This document shows, piece by piece, positions 36,375 through 46,559 of a stretch of 64,000 nucleotides of DNA. Position numbers and translations under genes: made by a program. The stretch comes from Thermogutta terrifontis (GTDB taxonomy: Bacteria; Planctomycetota; Planctomycetia; Pirellulales; Thermoguttaceae), in the NCBI RefSeq assembly GCF_002277955.1, contig NZ_CP018477.1, positions 868,001-932,000 of the forward strand, written 5' to 3'. Under the pieces are notes generated by a model. The model made no database searches and was not told the DNA's origin. It was given only the letters and a program-made list of their open reading frames with translations. Position 1 is the first letter of the stretch. Every line of letters begins with the position of its first letter.

Positions 36375-39300
36375 TCAGCTCTCCGGTTCGTAGGCGAGAT
36401 ACGGCGCAAGCCAGCGCTCGACTTCCTGGACCGGCATCCCTTTGCGGCGGGCATAGTTCTCCACCTGATCGCGGGTCACGCGGTCCACCGTAAAATACCG
36501 GGCCTGGGGATGGGCGAAGTACCATCCGCACACCGAGGCCGGTGGATCCATGGCGAAGCTCTCGGTCAGCCGGATTCCCGTCGTTTCAGTGGCATGCAAC
36601 AGTTTGAAAAGCGTGGCCTTCTCAGTGTGATCCGGACATGCGGGGTATCCTGGGGCTGGCCGAATGCCCCGATACCGCTCCTTAATCAGGTCTTCATTGG
36701 AGAGGTTCTCGTCCTGCCCGTAGCCCCAGTCACGCCGCGCCTGGGCGTGAAGCCTTTCGGCGAATGCTTCAGCCAGCCGGTCGGCCAGCGCTTTGACCAT
36801 GATGGCCCGATAGTCGTCGCGCTGTTCCTCGTACCGCCGTGCCAGGGCCGCCGCCTCATGTCCCGATGTGACGGCAAAGGCTCCGATATAGTCCAGACGG
36901 CCGCTCTCCACCGGCGCGATGAAGTCAGCCAGGGCGAAAAATACTTCCTGCCCCTGACGTCGCCACTGCTGCCGCAATGTGTAGAACCGGGCAAGGACCT
37001 CGCTGCGTGTCTCGTCGGTGTAAACAAGGATGTCGTCGCCTTCTGAGTTGGCCGGCCAGAATCCGTAAACTCCCCGCGGGTGCAGAAGCTTGCCGGCGAC
37101 GATTTCTTCAAGCATCCGCTGGGCATCCCGCCAGAGGGCCTCTGCCTGCTGGCCGAACCGGGCATCACTGAAGATTTTGGGATACGTGCCGGGTAACTCC
37201 CAGGCGATGAAGAAAGGCGTCCAATCAATGTAGGGAATCAGTTCCTCCACGGGCACCTCCACCGTCCGCGTGCCCAGAAAGCTCGGTTGCGGAATGTCCA
37301 CGTGAGCCCAGTCACAAGTGAACCGACGTGCCACCGCTTCGCGGTAGGGGACCAAATTGGCCGTGCGACGCTGGGTGTAACTTTCCGCCAGTTTGGCCTG
37401 CTCTCGACGGATCTCTTCTGCAAACGCGATGCGCTCCACGGGGTTCATCAGCCGCTCGACCACGCCCACACTCTTGGAGGCGTCGGGCACGTGAACGGTG
37501 ATTCCCGCGTATTCCGGCGCGATTTTCACCGCCGTGTGCTTCGCGCTGGTCGTCGCTCCACCAATAAGAAGCGGCAGCGTCATCCCGCGACGATTCATTT
37601 CCCGAGCGACGTGGACCATCTCTTCCAAACTGGGGGTGATCAGCCCGGAAAGCCCCACGATGTCGGCTTTCTCGCGCTCCGCTGTCTCCAGAATTGTTTC
37701 GCAGGGAACCATCACTCCCAGGTCCACAATCCGATAGTTGTTGCAGGCCAGCACAATGCCCACGATATTCTTGCCGATATCGTGCACGTCACCCTTCACC
37801 GTTGCCAGGACGATGGTGCCGCGATGCTGTCCGTTTCCGCCCGACCGCGCTTTCTCAGCTTCCATGTAGGGCGTCAGATAGGCCACGGCCTTCTTCATCA
37901 CTCTGGCCGATTTAACAACCTGGGGAAGAAACATTTTTCCCTGGCCGAACAGATCGCCGACAACCTTCATTCCGTCCATGAGGGGGCCCTCGATGATCGC
38001 CAGGGCCGAGGGCATTTGCTGGCGAATTTCCTCCACATCCTGTTCAATGAACTCGTCGATCCCATGGATGAGAGCATGTTTGAGCCGTTCCGCGACCGGA
38101 GCCTGTCGCCATTTTTGCTCGCTCTTGGTCGCCGCGTCGGTGGGTGTTGTCGAAAGTTTTTCCGCAAAGCGGATAAGCCGCTCCGTGGCATCCGGCCGAC
38201 GGTCGAACAGCACGTCTTCCACAAGCTCCCGCAATTCCGGGTCGATCTCTTCGTACACGTCGAGCTGCCCCGCGTTGACGATCGCCATGTCGAGGCCCGC
38301 CTGAATGGCATGATACAGGAAGGCGGAGTGCATGGCGCGGCGGACCGGCTCGCTGGAGCGAAAAGAAAACGAAATGTTGCTCACGCCTCCAGATGTCTTC
38401 GCCCCAGGGCAGCGCTGTTTGATTTGGCGGACAGCCTCGATGAAATTGATCGCATACCGGTTGTGCTCTTCGATTCCCGTTCCCACCGTGAGAATATTGG
38501 GGTCGAAAATGATGTCTTCCGGTGGAAAACCTACTTTCTCCGTTAGCAGGCGGTATGCCCGCTCGGCGACGCGGACCTTGTGTTCGATCGTGACCGCCTG
38601 CCCCTCCTCATCGAAGGCCATGACCACGACCGCCGCCCCGTAACGGCGGATTTTTCGCGCCTCCTCCAGGAAAACACTTTCGCCTTCCTTCAGACTGATC
38701 GAGTTGACGATCCCTTTGCCCTGCAGGCATTTGAGTCCCGTTTCAAGGATCGACCATTTGGAGCTGTCGATCATGATGGGCACGCGGGCAATATCGGGTT
38801 CGGCGGCCAGGCGATTGAGAAACTCCCGCATGGCCTGCTCGCCGTCCAGCAGGGCATCGTCCATGTTCACGTCGAGGATATTCGCCCCACCTTCCACCTG
38901 CTGCCGAGCAATCGCCACCGCCTCATCATAGCGACCTTCGCGGATTAGCCGTGCAAACCGCCGCGACCCGGCGACGTTCGTCCGCTCACCAATCAGAATG
39001 AAGTTGCTGTCAGGACGAATGACCAGCGGCTCCAACCCGGCCAGTCGTGTCCAGCGCGAAACTTCCGGAGGTGTGCGCGGACGCTTGTCCCGGACTGCTT
39101 CCGCGATGGCCCGGATATGAGCCGGCGTCGTCCCGCAGCAGCCGCCCACGATGTTGATCCAGCCATTCTGAGCAAACTCCGCCAGGACGGCTGCCATCTG
39201 CTCGGGCGTTTCGTCGTATCCGCCGAACTCGTTGGGAAGACCCGCATTGGGATGGCAGCTCGTCCAGATCGGCGCGAGGGTGGAAAGTTCTTCCACAAAC

Positions 39301-40112
39301 GGCCGCATCAGCTCCGGCCCCAAGGCGCAGTTAATCCCCACACTGAAAAGAGGGGCATGCGAGATCGAAATCCAGAAAGCCTCCAGAGTCTGTCCAGAGA
39401 GCGTTCGGCCGCTCCGATCGGTGATCGTCACCGAGGCCATCACCGGCACGCGCTGCCCGGTCGCTTCAAAAACGTCTTCGATGGCCACAAGGCACGCCTT
39501 CGCGTTGAGCGTGTCGAAGATCGTTTCCACAAGCAAAATATCCACCCCGGCTGTCAGCAGGGCTTCCACCTGCTCTCGGTAGGCGGCGTAGAGATCGTCG
39601 AACGTGACCGCACGATATCCCGGTCGGTTGACGTCCGGCGAAAGCGAGGCCGTCCGGTTCGTCGGGCCGATCGATCCCGCCACGAAACGGGGCCCACTGT
39701 CAGGATGGCTGGAGCAATACCGAGCGATGGCATTTCTGGCGCACTGAACCGCCGCCGCGTTGATGGCGGCCGCATGATCCGTGAGGGCATAGTCGGCCAG
39801 CGAAATGCGATTGGCATTGAATGTGTTGGTCGTGATGATGTCGGCGCCAGCTTCGAGATAGGCAAGATGGATATCCGTGATGGCATCGGGCCGGGTGATC
39901 GAGAGGAGATCGTTGCACCCCTTGAGAGGGGATGGGTGATCCGCGAAGGCGTTGCCCCGGTAAGCCGCCTCATCCAGGTGCAGGGCCTGAATCATTGTTC
40001 CCATCGCACCGTCGAGGATGAGGATCCGCTGGCGGATAAGCTCATTCAGAACTGCTAATGGGTCATGCATGATTTCACAGGCGTGTCCTGAATTTTCTGT
40101 CACGTCGGGCAT
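36375..40112 (-). CDS. metH: cobalamin-dependent methionine synthase
   Basis: Transfers methyl from methyltetrahydrofolate to homocysteine. 1245 residues, the full four-domain form. Homocysteine/Zn domain: [10 protein letters not shown], with zinc ligands in [10 protein letters not shown] and [11 protein letters not shown]. Folate domain: [18 protein letters not shown] and [15 protein letters not shown]. Cobalamin domain: [17 protein letters not shown], where His777 is the lower axial ligand. C-terminal activation domain: [18 protein letters not shown]. The start could instead be ATG 40070, since neither has a clear site. No cobalamin or SAM riboswitch was seen upstream. Confidence 0.97.
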   Translation of the reverse strand: MPDVTENSGHACEIMHDPLAVLNELIRQRILILDGAMGTMIQALHLDEAAYRGNAFADHPSPLKGCNDLLSITRPDAITDIHLAYLEAGADIITTNTFNANRISLADYALTDHAAAINAAAVQCARNAIARYCSSHPDSGPRFVAGSIGPTNRTASLSPDVNRPGYRAVTFDDLYAAYREQVEALLTAGVDILLVETIFDTLNAKACLVAIEDVFEATGQRVPVMASVTITDRSGRTLSGQTLEAFWISISHAPLFSVGINCALGPELMRPFVEELSTLAPIWTSCHPNAGLPNEFGGYDETPEQMAAVLAEFAQNGWINIVGGCCGTTPAHIRAIAEAVRDKRPRTPPEVSRWTRLAGLEPLVIRPDSNFILIGERTNVAGSRRFARLIREGRYDEAVAIARQQVEGGANILDVNMDDALLDGEQAMREFLNRLAAEPDIARVPIMIDSSKWSILETGLKCLQGKGIVNSISLKEGESVFLEEARKIRRYGAAVVVMAFDEEGQAVTIEHKVRVAERAYRLLTEKVGFPPEDIIFDPNILTVGTGIEEHNRYAINFIEAVRQIKQRCPGAKTSGGVSNISFSFRSSEPVRRAMHSAFLYHAIQAGLDMAIVNAGQLDVYEEIDPELRELVEDVLFDRRPDATERLIRFAEKLSTTPTDAATKSEQKWRQAPVAERLKHALIHGIDEFIEQDVEEIRQQMPSALAIIEGPLMDGMKVVGDLFGQGKMFLPQVVKSARVMKKAVAYLTPYMEAEKARSGGNGQHRGTIVLATVKGDVHDIGKNIVGIVLACNNYRIVDLGVMVPCETILETAEREKADIVGLSGLITPSLEEMVHVAREMNRRGMTLPLLIGGATTSAKHTAVKIAPEYAGITVHVPDASKSVGVVERLMNPVERIAFAEEIRREQAKLAESYTQRRTANLVPYREAVARRFTCDWAHVDIPQPSFLGTRTVEVPVEELIPYIDWTPFFIAWELPGTYPKIFSDARFGQQAEALWRDAQRMLEEIVAGKLLHPRGVYGFWPANSEGDDILVYTDETRSEVLARFYTLRQQWRRQGQEVFFALADFIAPVESGRLDYIGAFAVTSGHEAAALARRYEEQRDDYRAIMVKALADRLAEAFAERLHAQARRDWGYGQDENLSNEDLIKERYRGIRPAPGYPACPDHTEKATLFKLLHATETTGIRLTESFAMDPPASVCGWYFAHPQARYFTVDRVTRDQVENYARRKGMPVQEVERWLAPYLAYEPES

Positions 40113-40833
40113 GAGGTTTTACTGGGATCTCAATCTTTCTGGGGGGTATTACACCGGACCGGCCATGAAAGCGCCGCTCCGTTGAAATAAAAGCGTTTCC
40201 CGTTCGCTTTCACCATCGCGTCCGCTTACTCAATGATAGGCGCGCGGAGTAGGGTTGGCGAACGTGGAATGGCCTGGGAGGCAGGCTTTCCCGGCTAAAC
40301 AACGCACATTCGCCCGAATCCGAGGAATCGCCAGTTTTGCAAAAACCTGCGAGATGTGATGGGGCACAATGCATCGTAGGGGCGATTAACAAATCGCCCC
40401 TACCGGTGAACAGTTGTTGTGCGCGTCCGAGAAAGAACCTAATGTGGAGGGCCACGCTTGTCGTACCCGGTGTCAGTTAACCATCTGATGTCAAACCTGG
40501 TAGGGGCAATTCATGAATTGCCCCTACCGGTGAACCCATGTTGTGTCCGTTAGCGAAAAACGTGATTCGGAGGGGCACGCTTGTCGTGCCCGGCGAAGGG
40601 GGATGGGTCATCGATCGGTGTTGATCGGACCCGACAAGCGGGTCCCTCCGAGGTAGGTTCGTCCCGATTTCCAACACACGGACCCCGACGAGGATCGGGG
40701 CGTTGAGGCCAGCAATTGGCAGGGCAATCGTTCGCCCATCGTCTTCGGTTCGGAACCTGGGATGAGTACGAGGACGAACGGAAACCTCCCAAAAGAGGCG
40801 GCCACGGACCGGCGATCATCTCCACTTGAACAT
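40113..40833. other. intergenic region with repeat block R6
   Basis: No gene seen between metH and the PEP-CTERM gene. Repeat block R6 lies at 40376-40650. Bases 40651-40833 are unique and unassigned. Confidence 0.6.
40376..40650 (-). repeat. composite palindromic repeat block R6 (class A and B)
   Basis: Class B GTAGGGGCGATT-aaca-AATCGCCCCTAC (40377-40404), class B perfect 30-base palindrome at 40499-40528 with arms GGTAGGGGCAATTCA, class A GGGCACG-CTTGT-CGTGCCC near 40582-40600, and inverted class A GGACCCG-ACAAG-CGGGTCC near 40628-40646. The class A/class A pair here recurs in block R7 with nearly the same spacer. Confidence 0.88.
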
Positions 40834-40866
40834 AAAAAACCCCGGCGAGCGCAAACTCAACCGGGG
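40834..40866 (-). terminator. Rho-independent terminator of the PEP-CTERM gene
   Basis: On the minus strand CCCCGG (from 40866) pairs with CCGGGG (to 40840), with an inner GAG/CTC pairing, followed by a run of six T (40839-40834). It is 91 bases after the PEP-CTERM stop codon. Confidence 0.8.
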
Positions 40867-40956
40867 ATTCTGCCGTTATCGCGAATCTTCGTTGTGATTG
40901 CCGTGGTTACCAGGACGAAAGCGGCGATTGGCCGCAGGTGATTCTCAGTGCTCCGA

Positions 40957-41790
40957 TCACGCCTTTTTGCGGCGACGCAGAACGACGGCGCCCAGTCCCG
41001 TAGCCCCCAGCGATGCCAAACCCACCAGCGTGGCCGGCTCAGGGACTGCGTTCACCTGCATCACTATCGCTCCGCTAGGATCGCCCCAGGTATCTGGGTT
41101 AAGATTAAGTGATGTCATCGGATATACCGCCAGTTTAAACGTGTACTCGCCGTTCTTGTTGGGGTCGAACGAAATGTCCGTCTGATTTATGACGACGCCG
41201 CCGGGTGGATTTGTGCTGGATTGCGGAATGGACAAAAAGTTCATCGCGAGATTCCAAGAGTTCTCGACCTCGCCTGCCACCTGGTCGTCTTGTCCCTCGC
41301 CATTCGGAGTGTTTGAATTGCCATCGTCATCGCCATCAAGGATTTGACTGAAATTCGCGATCAACCAGGCATAGTTGAGTGTACCAGTGTTTTCACCCGG
41401 ATCGAAATCGTAGAACAGCTTGACTCCCAGGTACTGGTTAACATTGGGAGCCGCCACATAGAAGCCAAAGTTCCATTTGGCGTAATCCTTGTCGTATCCC
41501 GTGCCGCCATACTTCCCGGTTTCTACGTAGTAGATACCTGGTGCCACCGCGTAAACAGGGGACTGCCCATACCGCCCATGGGCCATCAGGGCCAGGAAAA
41601 CGTCGGCTTCATTATTGCCATCCAAGTCTAATTCAGTCCACACCAACTTGCTGTTACTTCCAACAATCCCTGAGCCACCAAATTGAACGTTACCGATCCA
41701 ATCTGGCCGCCCAAAATAGGCGAAAGCGCTGCCCGATAGGCCGCACACCACGACCCCAAGCGACAACACCCAACACAGTCTGCGCAACAT
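40957..41790 (-). CDS. PEP-CTERM sorting domain protein
   Basis: Exported surface protein of 277 residues. Signal peptide CWVLSLGVVVCGLSGSAFA, then an extracellular part rich in Gly/Asn/Asp (a Ca-binding-like LDGDDDGNSNT). C-terminal tripartite PEP-CTERM tail: VPEP motif, hydrophobic ATLVGLASLGATGLGAVVL and basic RRRKKA. Exosortase cleaves such tails for surface sorting; exosortase is not in the window. ATG 41790 has GGAGGAGG about 6 bases upstream. It stands alone with its own terminator. Function unknown. Confidence 0.93.
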   Translation of the reverse strand: MLRRLCWVLSLGVVVCGLSGSAFAYFGRPDWIGNVQFGGSGIVGSNSKLVWTELDLDGNNEADVFLALMAHGRYGQSPVYAVAPGIYYVETGKYGGTGYDKDYAKWNFGFYVAAPNVNQYLGVKLFYDFDPGENTGTLNYAWLIANFSQILDGDDDGNSNTPNGEGQDDQVAGEVENSWNLAMNFLSIPQSSTNPPGGVVINQTDISFDPNKNGEYTFKLAVYPMTSLNLNPDTWGDPSGAIVMQVNAVPEPATLVGLASLGATGLGAVVLRRRKKA

Positions 41791-42851
41791 GGCTGACCTC
41801 CTCCAGGAATCAAGAACCGTTGACGACTGCCAACTTCCTCTAACGCCGATTCACCCATTCAAATCGGAAGCAACGGGTAAGCAAACGCACCGCCCCAGTT
41901 CCGACCGCCTCGATCCGAAGGAGCAAGCGCCCGTTACCGCGAGTGCCCTCCCGACTTCCGCCGTGCCGACTCGAAACCCGTTGCGAAAAAACCGTGTCGG
42001 CACAATCACTGGCCTTATCTTAATCACCCGAATTCAAAAATCAACTCCGGACCGTGCAAATTTGGCGGGTATTATGTCCTATTCGGTCAGATAAAAGTGG
42101 GGGTCTCGGTAACTGTCCGGGACGGGAAAGCCTACCGACTCATCCCCACATTTTGTGAGGATCCGCGAGAGGCCAAGGTCTTGCAGGGGCAATTCTTGAA
42201 TCGCCCCCATCGGTCATCGTTGTGCGATCTGGGCCCAGGGCAGGGCGGTGAAGGCTAAAGCCTTCACCAAAAAGCGGCGATGAATCGCCGCACTCCATAA
42301 ATCGCCGCACTCCATGGAGTGCGGGGCTTTAGCCCCGCTTTCGGCGCGGGACTTCAGTCCCCGCGGAAAGGCAATGGATTGTCCAACGTCGAAAAGCGGA
42401 CGTGACAAGCACATCCCTCCGAGTATGCGGACCTGACGAGCGGGTCCCTCCGAAAAGTCGGAGGGGCACGCTTGTCGTGCCCGGTGAAGGGGGATGGGTC
42501 ATCGATCGGTGTTGATCGGACCCGACAAGCGGGTCCCTCCATGTGCGGCAGCGGCAATTCATGAATGGCCCCTACCGAAATCGGAGCCACTTGGCCGTGC
42601 TACCATGCGTTGCAGGCACGATTCATGGATCACCCCTACCTTAGCCTAAGTGCGCCACGGGGTGGAAGCTGCCTCTCAGGGCCGCTTCCTAACACCAAAC
42701 GGGTCACCGCCAGACGGTGCCGATGTGGGATACCCAATCGAGCGGCGGCGCGATAAATTGAGCGTTTTCGGGGCCAATCTTCAGAACCCGCACGGGCGCC
42801 TGATTTTTCTGGATTCTTTCCGATTTCCGCAATTTCCGGTCTTAACCAGCC
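41791..42851. other. long intergenic region with repeat block R7
   Basis: Divergent spacer between the PEP-CTERM gene and pheS. Repeat block R7 (42185-42578) is the only structure recognised. Short frames at 41789-42094 and 42650-42859 have no family features. The pheS promoter should lie in 42580-42850. Confidence 0.6.
42185..42578 (-). repeat. composite palindromic repeat block R7 (reverse orientation)
   Basis: Holds all three classes and reads in the opposite direction to R1 and R2. From low to high coordinates: class B half-site; GTGAAGGCT-AA-AGCCTTCAC; GCGGCGAT-GA-ATCGCCGC; GCACTCCATGGAGTGC; GCGGGGCT-TT-AGCCCCGC; GGGACT-TC-AGTCCC; class A pairs including GGGCACG-CTTGT-CGTGCCC at 42464-42482; and a class B unit near 42550-42578. 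Confidence 0.9.
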
Positions 42852-43877
42852 ATGGATGACATTTTGCAACAACTCAGGCAGGACCTCGATGCCGCTCAGG
42901 ACTCCAAACAACTGGAGCAGGTGCGCATCAAGTATCTTGGGCGAAAGGGTTTGATCACGACCCTCGCCAAAAGCACCGACTTCAGCCGTCTATCGCCCGA
43001 GGAAAAGCGGAGCTTCGGCCAGCGGTTGAACACCCTCAAGTCGGAGGCCGAGCGCCTCCTCGCGGAAGCCGCAGCGCGGATCCAGGCTTTGGAGAAAGAC
43101 CGCGTGCGGCGGATCGCCGGCCTGGACCTATCGCTCCCCTCGATCGACCGCCGCATGGGAAGCATCCACCCCATCGCACTTGTTCAGATGGAACTGGAAG
43201 AGATTTTTCAGGGGATGGGCTTCCGCGTCCTCACGGGATACGAAGTGGAGCTGGAATATTACAACTTCGACGCCCTCAATATCCCGCCGGATCATCCCGC
43301 GCGCGATATGCAGGATACGTTCTGGCTGGAAAATGGAATGCTCCTGCGGACACACACATCCGCCAATCAGGTCCGCGCGCTGGAAACCTATGGCGTGCCC
43401 CTGCGGGCGATCTTTCCTGGGCGGTGCTTTCGTAACGAGGCCATTGACGCCAGTCACGAGAATACTTTCTACCAACTCGAAGGCCTGCTCGTGGATCGCG
43501 ATATTTCCGTCGCCCATCTCATCGCCGTGATGAAGACCCTGTTAAGCCAGGTGTTCCGGCGAGAGGTGACGGTTCGCCTTCGGCCCGGATTTTTCCCGTT
43601 CGTGGAACCGGGCTTTGAACTCGACGTGCAGTGCCTCATTTGTGGAGGAAAAGGGTGCTCCACGTGCAAACAAACTGGCTGGATCGAGTTGATCCCCTGC
43701 GGGTTGGTCCATCCCAAGGTCCTGGAATATGGCCGCGTTGATCCTCAGGTTTACAGTGGCTTTGCCTTTGGCATGGGGTTGACGCGTCTGGCCATGATGA
43801 AATACGGCATTCCCGATATCCGGTTGTTCAACTCCGGCGATATTCGGTTTTACGAGCAATTTCCGGCCGCATTTTGA
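42852..43877 (+). CDS. pheS: phenylalanine--tRNA ligase alpha subunit
   Basis: Charges tRNA-Phe as an alpha2-beta2 enzyme with PheT. 341 residues. N-terminal coiled coil (about 1-90), then class II motif 2 in FRNEAIDASHENTFYQLEG and motif 3 GFAFGMGLTRLAMMKYGI. HPIALVQMELEEIFQGMGF is the family motif. A four-Cys segment, CLICGGKGCSTC with cysteines at 261, 264, 269 and 272, is inserted before the last strand and could bind zinc. pheT follows after 150 bases. Confidence 0.97.
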   Translation: MDDILQQLRQDLDAAQDSKQLEQVRIKYLGRKGLITTLAKSTDFSRLSPEEKRSFGQRLNTLKSEAERLLAEAAARIQALEKDRVRRIAGLDLSLPSIDRRMGSIHPIALVQMELEEIFQGMGFRVLTGYEVELEYYNFDALNIPPDHPARDMQDTFWLENGMLLRTHTSANQVRALETYGVPLRAIFPGRCFRNEAIDASHENTFYQLEGLLVDRDISVAHLIAVMKTLLSQVFRREVTVRLRPGFFPFVEPGFELDVQCLICGGKGCSTCKQTGWIELIPCGLVHPKVLEYGRVDPQVYSGFAFGMGLTRLAMMKYGIPDIRLFNSGDIRFYEQFPAAF

Positions 43878-44027
43878 GCACGTGATCCGCGGCGATGCCA
43901 GAACGGGTTCCCGTGCAAGCCCATCGTGTGAGAAAACCAAGCAAGGGAGCCGGTACCGTCGTGGGGTAAGGTTTTTGGCAGGTTAACACGTGTTGAGAAC
44001 ACATTTCCGAGAAAGACGGAGCAAGCC

Positions 44028-46412
44028 GTGAAGATCTCCCTGGATTGGATCAGCGATTTCGTTGATATCGGCGATATCCCCGCCGAAAAGCTCGCCGATC
44101 GTTTGACCATGTGCACCGCCGAGGTGGAAGATGTCCAGGAAATCAAGCGGTACGTGGACGGGGTTTTGATCGGGGAAGTCGTTTCCTGCACCGAATTGCC
44201 CGAGACAAGGGGCCTGAAACTCGTCCAGGTGCAGTGTGGAGATCGGCGCTATCAAACGGTGTGTGGGGCACCCAACGTCCGCACGGGAATGAAGGCCCCT
44301 TTCGCACCGGAAGGAACCAGGCTGGCTGGGGGAGTGGTTATTTCGCTCGAGGAGATTTATCGATTTCGCAGTGAAGGCGTGCTGTGCTCCCCCGCTGAAC
44401 TGGGCATGAGCCGCTGGCACGAAGGGTTGCTGGAATGCCCCGACCATCTCCCGAGTGGGACGCCACTCAGCCAGTGGATTCCACCCAAGGATGTGCTCAT
44501 CGAAATTGACAATAAGAGCCTGACCCATCGGCCAGACCTGTGGGGCCATTACGGCTTTGCCCGGGAAATCGCGGCCATTTTTCGGCGTCCCCTGCGACCA
44601 CTGCCGGTGGTTGATCTTTCCCGCTATGACGACCTTCCCGCGTATCCGCTCACCATTGACGACCTGGAGAATTGCCCTTGTTATGCCTGTCTGGAGTTGA
44701 AAATCCGTGCGGCCGTGCCGTCACCCCTTGTCATTCAACGGCGGCTTCACGCCCTCGGCCAGAGGACGTTCAACCTCATGGTGGACCTGACGAACTACAT
44801 CATGTGGGAACTAGGTCAGCCCACTCACGCCTTTGATGGAGACAAGGTCCACGCGATTCGGGTCGCGCCACTTGGAAGACCGGGCACCTTCGTCACCCTG
44901 GATGGCCAGGAGCGTCAGCTTTTGCCGGATGATCTCCTCATTTGGAATGAGAAGGAACCGGTGGCGTTGGCGGGAATCATGGGGGGATTGGAAAGCGAAG
45001 TGACCGCCAGTACGACGAAAGTGCTCCTGGAAAGCGCGAACTTCAAGGCCTCGCGCATTCGGCGGACATCGGTTCGCCTGGACTTGCGGACCGAAGCGGC
45101 GCAACGCTTCGAGAAAGGCCAGCCCCCCGTCAATGTCAAAGTGGGGACCGCCCGGCTTCTAAAGTGCCTGGAAGAATCCGGCGAGCCGTTCGAGGTCACT
45201 TCGCGCTTCACGGTGGCGGGTGATCTCAAGGAGCATCCTCGACCACTGGCCATCCCCTGGCAAACCGTGGACACCATGGCCGGGCAAACCATCCCCCGTG
45301 AGGAAGCCGTCCGCATTCTCGAGGACCTCGGTTTTGTCGCCAAATCGGAAGGTGACATACTGCAAGTGGGTCTACCGCCGCACCGCAGCGAAAAAGATCT
45401 CTCCATTCCCGCAGACGTGGTGGAGGAAATCCTTCGCATCTACGGCTACGACCGGATTGTGCCGCGATTGCCGGAAGGCCCGATGGCAGCCCTGCCCGTC
45501 AACGAAAGTTTGAGAAAAGAGCACAAAGCCCGGAAAATCCTGGCCGGGGCTCACCAGTTCATCGAAGTCCAGAACTACATCTGGATGGACGATGTCTGGC
45601 TGAATGAAATCGGTTTTGCACCGGCGGAAACGCTCACTCTCAAGAATCCGCCGTCGGCGACGTGCCGCCGGCTGCGTACAATGCTCATGCCCAATCTACT
45701 GGCGCTGGTCCGACCGAATCGCTCCCATCGCGATGCCTTCCGCATTTTCGAGATCGGACGCGTGTTCTTCCCCGATAGTCCAGGGGGCTGTCGCGAGCGG
45801 ACGCATCTGGCGGGCATCAGTTTTCGGCAGGGGGCACGAGGAGATCTTGAAGAACACTACCGGAGTATTCGCGGGGCTTTGGAAGATCTGAGTGCCGGCC
45901 TGTCGGAAGCTCCGTGGCGTTTCGTCCCCGGTCGGGAATCTCCGCTCCCCTGGCAGGTGCCGGGATATTGGTGTGAAATTCGGGCGGGAGAGAGCACGCT
46001 GGGAAGCGTTGGTGTGCTGGACCCCGTCCTGGCACGAACGGTGGCCCTGGAAGGACAGGTGGTCTGGTTCGAGATCGACCTGGATGCAGTGGTCGGCCCT
46101 GTTTACCCCGCCGTACGTTATAAGGCCCTGCCCATCTATCCACGGTCATGGCAGGATTTTTCCCTGCTGTGGGACATGACTCGGGGCTTTGACAGCCTTG
46201 AGACAGTGCTCGATGGATTCACCCACCCACTCGTCAGCGAGCGGGAATTCCTCTACGTCTACAAGGGGAAAGGATTGCCCCCAGGACAGGCCAGCTACAC
46301 CTTCCGTTACTGGTTGGCGGCCCCCGATCACACCCTGAGCGGCGAAGAGATCGAGGGATTTCGCCAGGCGTTTCTGGCTTTCCTCCAGCAGGCGGGCATT
46401 TCCCTGCGGTGA
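44028..46412 (+). CDS. pheT: phenylalanine--tRNA ligase beta subunit
   Basis: Editing and tRNA-binding subunit of phenylalanyl-tRNA synthetase. 794 residues from GTG 44028. N-terminal OB-fold (VLIGEVVSCTELPETRGLKL ... TVCGAPNVRTGM), B3/B4 editing region (KSLTHRPDLWGHYGFAREIA, NYIMWELGQPTHAFD), a B5-like region (IPADVVEEILRIYGYDRIV), and the catalytic-like core (RTMLMPNLLALVRPN). The C-terminal FDX-ACB domain (PIYPRSWQDFSLLWD ... GLPPGQASYTFRYWL) contacts tRNA. The full length is normal. Confidence 0.96.
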   Translation: MKISLDWISDFVDIGDIPAEKLADRLTMCTAEVEDVQEIKRYVDGVLIGEVVSCTELPETRGLKLVQVQCGDRRYQTVCGAPNVRTGMKAPFAPEGTRLAGGVVISLEEIYRFRSEGVLCSPAELGMSRWHEGLLECPDHLPSGTPLSQWIPPKDVLIEIDNKSLTHRPDLWGHYGFAREIAAIFRRPLRPLPVVDLSRYDDLPAYPLTIDDLENCPCYACLELKIRAAVPSPLVIQRRLHALGQRTFNLMVDLTNYIMWELGQPTHAFDGDKVHAIRVAPLGRPGTFVTLDGQERQLLPDDLLIWNEKEPVALAGIMGGLESEVTASTTKVLLESANFKASRIRRTSVRLDLRTEAAQRFEKGQPPVNVKVGTARLLKCLEESGEPFEVTSRFTVAGDLKEHPRPLAIPWQTVDTMAGQTIPREEAVRILEDLGFVAKSEGDILQVGLPPHRSEKDLSIPADVVEEILRIYGYDRIVPRLPEGPMAALPVNESLRKEHKARKILAGAHQFIEVQNYIWMDDVWLNEIGFAPAETLTLKNPPSATCRRLRTMLMPNLLALVRPNRSHRDAFRIFEIGRVFFPDSPGGCRERTHLAGISFRQGARGDLEEHYRSIRGALEDLSAGLSEAPWRFVPGRESPLPWQVPGYWCEIRAGESTLGSVGVLDPVLARTVALEGQVVWFEIDLDAVVGPVYPAVRYKALPIYPRSWQDFSLLWDMTRGFDSLETVLDGFTHPLVSEREFLYVYKGKGLPPGQASYTFRYWLAAPDHTLSGEEIEGFRQAFLAFLQQAGISLR

Positions 46413-46559
46413 GTCTTTCACCGGTAGGTTCCCTTGTCCAAGGACTTTGTTTGCCAGGGCTACAATGAAGAGAGAAGGTGCCATCCGGTTCGGTACCCGA
46501 GGTCTATCCATTGGCGATTCTGAAAGCACTTCTTCTGTGAAAGTAGCGACCTTGGTCTT

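Noticed and set aside
37287-38546. 419-codon plus-strand frame
   Set aside because: Antisense shadow of metH.
40113-40330. Cobalamin or SAM riboswitch upstream of metH
   Set aside because: No B12 box or SAM-aptamer consensus found in the leader.
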